Positions 38,901 to 47,900 of a stretch of 64,000 nt of DNA are shown here, piece after piece. The DNA lies in the NCBI GenBank assembly GCA_050952125.1, contig JBMNKK010000004.1:717416-781415 (forward strand). Reading direction: 5' to 3'. This DNA is from UBA3951 sp050952125. GTDB taxonomy: Bacteria; Bacillota; Sulfobacillia; Fermentithermobacillales; Fermentithermobacillaceae. Each line of letters starts with the position of its first letter. The first letter of the stretch is position 1. The notes under the pieces are model-generated. The model did not search any database, had not been told where the DNA came from, and saw nothing but the letters and a program-made list of their open reading frames with translations. The position numbers and the translations under genes were made by a program.

Positions 38901-41900
38901 CTGCTGGATGGCTTAAGCCCCGGCGATTTCCTAGCCGGTGAACAGACCATCGAAGCCAGCTACAGGGCAGAAGCCACCGTTGAAGGAGTAACCTTCAGCT
39001 TAGCCGGAAGCCTCAAGTTCCAAGCAATAGCCGATCCGGCAGTAGCCGCTAAGGCCGACTTCCTGGCTGCTTTAAAGGATAAAGCAAAAGATATCACCGT
39101 AGCCCAAGTAGAGATAGACGACGAAGACATCAGCGTCACCTTCTTGAGCAGCGCTGAAATATCCGAAGTATACAATGTAGCGGAAGAACTGCTTGATACC
39201 TTCAAAGAAGAACTGGAGGCAGCAGAACTTACCATCATCCTGGGCGAAGACGAAGAAGAGACCTTCAACTTAGAAGATGCCGATGTAGTTGACATTGCCC
39301 TCTATCTGCTGGATGGCTTAAGCCCCGGCGATTTCCTAGCCGGTGAACAGACCATCGAAGCCAGCTACAGGGCAGAAGCCACCGTTGAAGGAGTAACCTT
39401 CAGCTTAGCCGGAAGCCTCAAGTTCCAAGCAATAGCCGATCCGGCAGTAGCCGCTAAGGCCGACTTCCTGGCTGCTTTAAAGGATAAAGCAAAAGATATC
39501 ACCGTAGCCCAAGTAGAGATAGACGACGAAGACATCAGCGTCACCTTCTTGAGCAGCGCTGAAATATCCGAAGTATACAATGTAGCGGAAGAACTGCTTG
39601 ATACCTTCAAAGAAGAACTGGAGGCAGCAGAACTTACCATCATCCTGGGCGAAGACGAAGAAGAGACCTTCAACTTAGAAGATGCCGATGTAGTTGACAT
39701 TGCCCTCTATCTGCTGGATGGCTTAAGCCCCGGCGATTTCCTAGCCGGTGAACAGACCATCGAAGCCAGCTACAGGGCAGAAGCCACCGTTGAAGGAGTA
39801 ACCTTCAGCTTAGCCGGAAGCCTCAAGTTCCAAGCAATAGCCGATCCGGCAGTAGCCGCTAAGGCCGACTTCCTGGCTGCTTTAAAGGATAAAGCAAAAG
39901 ATATCACCGTAGCCCAAGTAGAGATAGACGACGAAGACATCAGCGTCACCTTCTTGAGCAGCGCTGAAATATCCGAAGTATACGATGTAGCGGAAGAACT
40001 GCTTGATACCTTCAAAGAAGAACTGGAGGCAGCAGAACTTACCATCATCCTGGGCGAAGACGAAGAAGAGACCTTCAACTTAGAAGATGCCGATGTAGTT
40101 GACATTGCCCTCTATCTGCTGGATGGCTTAAGCCCCGGCGATTTCCTAGCCGGTGAACAGACCATCGAAGCCAGCTACAGGGCAGAAGCCACCGTTGAAG
40201 GAGTAACCTTCAGCTTAGCCGGAAGCCTCAAGTTCCAAGCAATAGAATCTGACACAACGGAATCCATTGATATAGATGAGAATGTTGAATTGGATCAAAA
40301 TTACGACATGGTCAATGTAATCGGAGATGAAATAGTGGTGAACCTGGGCGGGCATACCGCCCAGGCCCTCACCATAAGAGGTAAAGATGTTGTAGTGAAA
40401 AACGGCACGGTAGTCAACCTTACTATTGCTGCCGGGGTTGAAAATGTAACCCTGGAAGATGTAACCGATGGCGAAGGCGGAATACACACTTTTGCCGGAG
40501 GTGGGGGTAATTCAATAGTTTTAAAGGGCAAGACTGTATTAAAGGGAACAGTTAATGTTATTGCCCCCGAGGCCTTAGAGATTCGCGGGGAAGAATTATC
40601 CCCAGAAGGGGGAATAAGTGGAACAGTCGTTGTTAAAACGATTGAGCCTGTAGTAGTTGCCACCCCAATCCAAGGTAAAGTAGAAGTTAGGATGGTCAAT
40701 GAGGCCATAAGTATTAAAGCAGAAGTTAACAAGATCATCGCTTTTGCTAAAACAAAAGTACAGATTGCCCAGGAACTAGACGAAGGGAAAAGACCCGAAT
40801 TAGTAAAGGCAGTTGGAGTCGAAGCCTCTGCTACCATTGTTGACGAAGACGGACATGATATCGGCGATCCTATGGATTTCACAGAAGATGAAGGGTTGTC
40901 TCCCATACCAGTTATTATTACTGCCCTAGTTGATGTAGTGGAAGAAGTATTGGTAAATGAGGATTTTACTTTGCCCTCGACTGTAACAGCCATAATGAGC
41001 AGCGGGGAAAGAAAAGACGTACCTGTCACTTGGGAGCCCCCAACCGTTGACACTAGTATAGAAGGCGAATATATATTTTACGGCATAGTGGAAGATTACG
41101 ACGGCAAAGTTACACTTACCTTAACTGTAAAAGAAGAAGTACTCCCCAATACTTATACCGTAACATTTAAGGATTGGGATGGCACAATCCTTAAAGAAGA
41201 AACAATAATCCCGGGGGGAGCGGCTATAGCACCAACTGCTTCGACAAGAGACGGTTACACCTTTACCGGTTGGGATAAAGAGTTTGACAATATCACCAGC
41301 GATCTCACCGTTACGGCCTTATACTCTTATAATGAATTAACGACCCTCGGTGAGATGATAGCTGATGCCGATGAAAGAACTAGGCCCGATTACACTTTTA
41401 CAGATGGCAGTTACACAAAGCAAGATTGGGATCGCTATTGGGGCGATTTTCAAACCGCTTTGACTGTGGCAAAGGAGTCGTACGGTAATCTTAAGAACGA
41501 ATATCTTTTAACAGAAGAACAGGAATTAGCCATAACTATAGCCAGGGAAGAATTACAACGGCAAATGGAAATACTCGATGGCATAAAAGACTTCGATGAT
41601 GCCCTTGGCGATCGAGATAACCCCAAAGGATTGGTCGAAACTGTATATGATTGTTCCCTTAGGCCTTTAGAGGATTTCCCGGCCGGTCGTATGAGATGCT
41701 ACTATGAAAAAGACACTGCCGATGTTTACTGGATGCTATCGGAGTACGTCAAGGCACAGGATCTTTATGATGGTACTCGTGGGACGGGTATGAACCCGGG
41801 CCTCCAGAATGTGATGTTATCAGACTCCATCACCAAACTTAGGTCAGGCTCACGTACGGTATATATTTATAAAGAAGATGGTACCAGGAGGACCAAGAAG

Positions 41901-44900
41901 GAACTAGAAGGAGAGGGCATAAAACTTGCTATTAGCTGGCTCCAAGAGAACGAGATAAGTGACTGGTACTATTATGGCATGGTAGGTTTGGTTATAGATT
42001 GTCAACTCATCGGCGAAACCAGCGACGGCACCGAATTTGAAAGAACATACACCTTCCATTTTGTTGACGGTGGTGTAGAGCTGTTTGATTCTAATTATAG
42101 ATATTGTGTAATTGACGGGGTTGTCCGTATATCCGGTTATAATATTTTAACCTACAGTGCCGGCGAAAACGGAAGCATAGAAGGTGATGTTGAGCAAATA
42201 GTGGAGTATGGGAAAAGTGGTACGGAAGTGCAGGCCATACCCAATACAGGTTACCGCTTCGTACAATGGAGCGATGGTTCTACGGAAAACCCGCGTACCG
42301 ACACCAATGTGACGGAATATATTTCAGTAACAGCGGAATTTGCAGCCAACGAATACACGGTTAGTTTTGATGCCCAAGGAGGAACAGTTGATCCTAAAAT
42401 GAAGTCGGTCACCTATGATTCTTCCTATGGTGAACTGCCGATACCAGAAAGAATGGGTTACGCTTTTATCGGCTGGTTTACGGATAAAACAGAGGGCGTC
42501 AAGGTTGAGGCGGATACAATTGTGACTGAAACTTCAAACCATACCCTTTACGCGAGGTGGTCACCGCGGGATGATACAGCTTATAAAATAGAACACTACC
42601 AACAGGGTGTAGATGGAGATGTCTACACCCTGGAAGATACAGAAGAGAAAAAGGGCACCACTGGTGAGAATGTTGAAGCCCAGGCCAAAGATTATCAGGG
42701 CTTTACTGAAAACGAAGAGCATGAAAGCCGGGTAGCCAGCGGTAATATTGCAGCCGATGGTAGCCTGGTGTTGAAACTTTACTACGACCGGGAAATCTAC
42801 AATATAGATTTTATTGACCATGATGACTCTGTAATAAAAAGTGAAACAGTCAGGTATATGGGAAGCGCTACAGCACCGACGCAGCCGGAAAGAGAAGGAT
42901 ACACTTTCACCGGTTGGGACAGGGATTTTGAAAATATTACCGGCGATTTGAGTGTAAAGGCCGTTTATTCTATCAACCAGTACACCATCACCTTTGACAG
43001 CGCCGGTGGCAGCGCAGTTGCTGAGATAACCGATGACTACGGTGCAACGATAACAGCGCCGTCCGCACCGACCCGGGATGGCTACACCTTCGATGGTTGG
43101 GATCCTGAACTGCCAGAAACCATGCCTGCCGGGGATCTTCAATTAACCGCCCAGTGGACGGCTAATGAATACAGCATCACCTACAACTTAGATAATGGAA
43201 CGAACCATGAGGACAACCCGACCAATTACACCATTGAAACAGAAACAATAACCCTAAAGGCAGCTACCAAAACCGGCTACACCTTCGACGGCTGGCATGA
43301 TAAGGCTGAAGAAGGAACAAAAGTAACCGAGATACCACAGGGCTCAACTGGCGACATCATCCTTTACGCGTACTGGACTGCCAAGCAGTATACCGTGACC
43401 TTTGATGCTCAGAATGGGACTGAATCCGAGACACAGCAAGTGACTTACGATGCTGCTTATGGAACATTGCCCACACCGACAAAGACCGGCCATGAATTCC
43501 GGGGCTGGTTTACACAAGCAGACGGTGGCATTGAAGTTAATGCTGAAACGATAGTGGAAACCGCTAATGACCATACCCTTTATGCCCAGTGGGAGATCAA
43601 CCAGTACACCATCACCTTTGACAGTGCCGGTGGCAGCACAGTAGATTCTATCACTAAGGATTTCGGCACAGCGATAACAGCGCCAGCTGCTCCTACAAGA
43701 GATGGCTATACCTTCAAGGGTTGGGATCCTAAACTGCCAGAAACCATGCCTGCCGAGGATCTTGAATTAACAGCCCAGTGGACGGCTGATGAATACAGCA
43801 TCACCTACAACTTGGATAATGGAACGAATCACGCTGAAAACCCAGCCAAGTACACCATTGAAACAGAAACCATTACCATAAAGGCAGCCACCAAGACCGG
43901 CTACAGCTTCGACGGCTGGTATGATAAGGCTGAAGAAGGAACAAAAGTAACCGAGATACCACAGGGCTCAACTGGCGACATCATCCTTTACGCCAAGTGG
44001 ACAGCTAAGCAGTATGCTGTGACCTTTGATGCCCAGAATGGGACTGAACCCGAGACACAGCAAGTGACTTACGATGCTGCTTACGGAACACTGCCCACAC
44101 CGACAAAGACCGGCCATGAGTTCCAGGGCTGGTTCACGGCAGCAGCTGGCGGCGATGAAATTACCGCTGAGATGACAGTGGCTACCGCTAATGACCATAC
44201 CCTTTATGCCCAGTGGGAGATCAACCAGTACACCATCACCTTTGACAGTGCCGGTGGCAGCACAGTAGATTCTATCACTAAGGATTTCGGCACAGCGATA
44301 ACAGCGCCAGCTGCTCCTACAAGAGATGGCTATACCTTCAAGGGTTGGGATCCTAAACTGCCAGAAACCATGCCTGCCGAGGATCTTGAATTAACAGCCC
44401 AGTGGACGGCTGATGAATACAGCATCACCTACAACTTGGATAATGGAACGAATCACGCTGAAAACCCAGCCAAGTACACCATTGAAACAGAAACCATTAC
44501 CATAAAGGCAGCCACCAAGACCGGCTACAGCTTCGACGGCTGGTATGATAAGGCTGAAGAAGGAACAAAAGTAACCGAGATACCACAGGGCTCAACTGGC
44601 GACATCATCCTTTACGCCAAGTGGACAGCTAAGCAGTATGCTGTGACCTTTGATGCCCAGAATGGGACTGAACCCGAGACACAGCAAGTGACTTACGATG
44701 CTGCTTACGGAACACTGCCCACACCGACAAAGACCGGCCATACCTTCCAAGGCTGGTTCACGGCAGCAGCTGGCGGCGATGAAGTTACCGCTGAGATGAC
44801 AGTGGCTACCGCTGATGACCATACCCTTTATGCCCAGTGGGAGATCAACCAGTACACCATCACCTTTGACAGTGCCGGTGGCAGCACAGTAGATTCTATC

Positions 44901-47900
44901 ACTAAGGATTTCGGCACAGCGATAACAGCGCCAGCTGCTCCTACAAGAGATGGCTATACCTTCAAGGGTTGGGATCCTAAACTGCCAGAAACCATGCCTG
45001 CCGAGGATCTTGAATTAACAGCCCAGTGGACGGCTGATGAATACAGCATCACCTACAACTTGGATAATGGAACGAATCACGCTGAAAACCCAGCCAAGTA
45101 CACCATTGAAACAGAAACCATTACCATAAAGGCAGCCACCAAGACCGGCTACAGCTTCGACGGCTGGTATGATAAGGCTGAAGAAGGAACAAAAGTAACC
45201 GAGATACCACAGGGCTCAACTGGCGACATCATCCTTTACGCCAAGTGGACAGCTAAGCAGTATGCTGTGACCTTTGATGCCCAGAATGGGACTGAACCCG
45301 AGACACAGCAAGTGACTTACGATGCTGCTTACGGAACACTGCCCACACCGACAAAGACCGGCCATACCTTCCAAGGCTGGTTCACGGCAGCAGCTGGCGG
45401 CGATGAAGTTACCGCTGAGATGACAGTGGCTACCGCTGATGACCATACCCTTTATGCCCAGTGGGAGATCAACCAGTACACCATCACCTTTGACAGTGCC
45501 GGTGGCAGCACAGTAGATTCTATCACTAAGGATTTCGGCACAGCGATAACAGCGCCAGCTGCTCCTACAAGAGATGGCTATACCTTCAAGGGTTGGGATC
45601 CTAAACTGCCAGAAACCATGCCTGCCGAGGATCTTGAATTAACAGCCCAGTGGACGGCTGATGAATACAGCATCACCTACAACTTGGATAATGGAACGAA
45701 TCACGCTGAAAACCCAGCCAAGTACACCATTGAAACAGAAACCATTACCATAAAGGCAGCCACCAAGACCGGCTACAGCTTCGACGGCTGGTATGATAAG
45801 GCTGAAGAAGGAACAAAAGTAACCGAGATACCACAGGGCTCAACTGGCGACATCATCCTTTACGCCAAGTGGACAGCTAAGCAGTATGCTGTGACCTTTG
45901 ATGCCCAGAATGGGACTGAACCCGAGACACAGCAAGTGACTTACGATGCTGCTTACGGAACACTGCCCACACCGACAAAGACCGGCCATGAGTTCCAGGG
46001 CTGGTTCACGGCAGCAGCTGGCGGCGATGAAATTACCGCTGAGATGACAGTGGCTACCGCTAATGACCATACCCTTTATGCCCAGTGGGAGATCAACCAG
46101 TACACCATCACCTTTGACAGTGCCGGTGGCAGCACAGTAGATTCTATCACTAAGGATTTCGGCACAGCGATAACAGCGCCAGCTGCTCCTACAAGAGATG
46201 GCTATACCTTCAAGGGTTGGGATCCTAAACTGCCAGAAACCATGCCTGCCGAGGATCTTGAATTAACAGCCCAGTGGACGGCTGATGAATACAGCATCAC
46301 CTACAACTTGGATAATGGAACGAATCACGCTGAAAACCCAGCCAAGTACACCATTGAAACAGAAACCATAACCCTAAATGATGCCACCAAGACCGGCTAC
46401 AGCTTCGACGGCTGGTATGATAAGGCTGAAGAAGGAACAAAAGTAACCGAGATACCACAGGGCTCAACTGGCGACATCATCCTTTACGCCAAGTGGACAG
46501 CTAAGCAGTATGCTGTGACCTTTGATGCCCAGAATGGGACTGAACCCGAGACACAGCAAGTGACTTACGATGCTGCTTACGGAACACTGCCCACACCGAC
46601 AAAGACCGGCCATGAGTTCCAGGGCTGGTTCACGGCAGCAGCTGGCGGCGATGAAATTACCGCTGAGATGACAGTGGCTACCGCTAATGACCATACCCTT
46701 TATGCCCAGTGGGAGATCAACCAGTACACCATCACCTTTGACAGTGCCGGTGGCAGCACAGTAGATTCTATCACTAAGGATTTCGGCACAGCGATAACAG
46801 CGCCAGCTGCTCCTACAAGAGATGGCTATACCTTCAAGGGTTGGGATCCTAAACTGCCAGAAACCATGCCTGCCAAGGATCTTCAATTAACAGCCAAGTG
46901 GACGCCGAATACCGATACTGTTTACAAGGTGGAGCACTACCAGCAGGATGTAACCGGTGACGGCTACAGCCTGGTTGAGGCTGATACCGAGAGCCTTACC
47001 GGCACTACCGATGCGACTGCTACAGCTACGGCCAAAGTTTATACCGGCTTTACTCTCAACGATGACAAATCGACGATGAGCGGCACTATTGCAGCCGATG
47101 GTAGCTTGGTATTGAAACTCTACTATGACCGGGATACCTTCACTGTGAGTTTTGAATCCAACGGTGGTTCCGATGTCGGCACTATTACCGGTGTTCGTTA
47201 CGAGGCCACCATCTCAGCGCCGACAGAACCGACCAAGACCGGCTACACCTTTGGCGGCTGGTTCAAGGAGGAGGAATTAGTAAATGCCTGGAATTTCGAT
47301 GAAGACCAGGTTATAGTAGAAATAACCCTTTACGCCAAATGGGAGCCAACAGCGGCAACCAGCGTTGAGATACTGATTGATGCTTTACCTGATGTGTCAG
47401 ATCTAACCCTTGGTGATTTGGATTCTGTAGAGGCAGCCGAAGCAGCCTATAATGCACTAACAGAAGAGGAGAAAGGGGACGTTAGCTCTAAGCATGCTGA
47501 CAAGATAGAGGCTGTTACAGGGGAGATTAAGCGGCTGGTTCTAGCAGATGTGGATAGAAGATTTAATGAAGCAAAAGAAGCCCTTAAGTGCGAGGGAACT
47601 GGGATCGAAAGAGTGGAATACGAGGACCGTACAGCCACATTTTTAATAGACAATCCTGATAAAGATGTGTTTGGCTTTGTTAATAGTGGAGTAACAGATT
47701 TATTCGAAGCAATGTTCCAAGATGTTGTGCGGATGAAGTTGAACAACAAACATTCCTATGAGCTAGAAGGCGATTTTGTTGGGGGACTAGAAGCCGGGGC
47801 CCGCCTGGTGCTGGTGCTATTGGGACATGAGGAGTACATTGAAGACCCGTTTGATCATATTCCAGAACTAATGAGTTTGCACATGTCCGATTTGCAAGGG

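Noticed and set aside
31715..40105. Repeated minus-strand frames of 89 and 111 residues opposite the Big_4 and 135-residue arrays
   Set aside because: They are exact shadows of the tandem repeats with serine- and threonine-rich low-complexity translations, no ribosome sites and no independent support.
31656..40245. CRISPR-like regularly spaced repeats
   Set aside because: The units are contiguous, 279 and 405 bp long and protein-coding; there are no short repeats with unique spacers and no cas genes.
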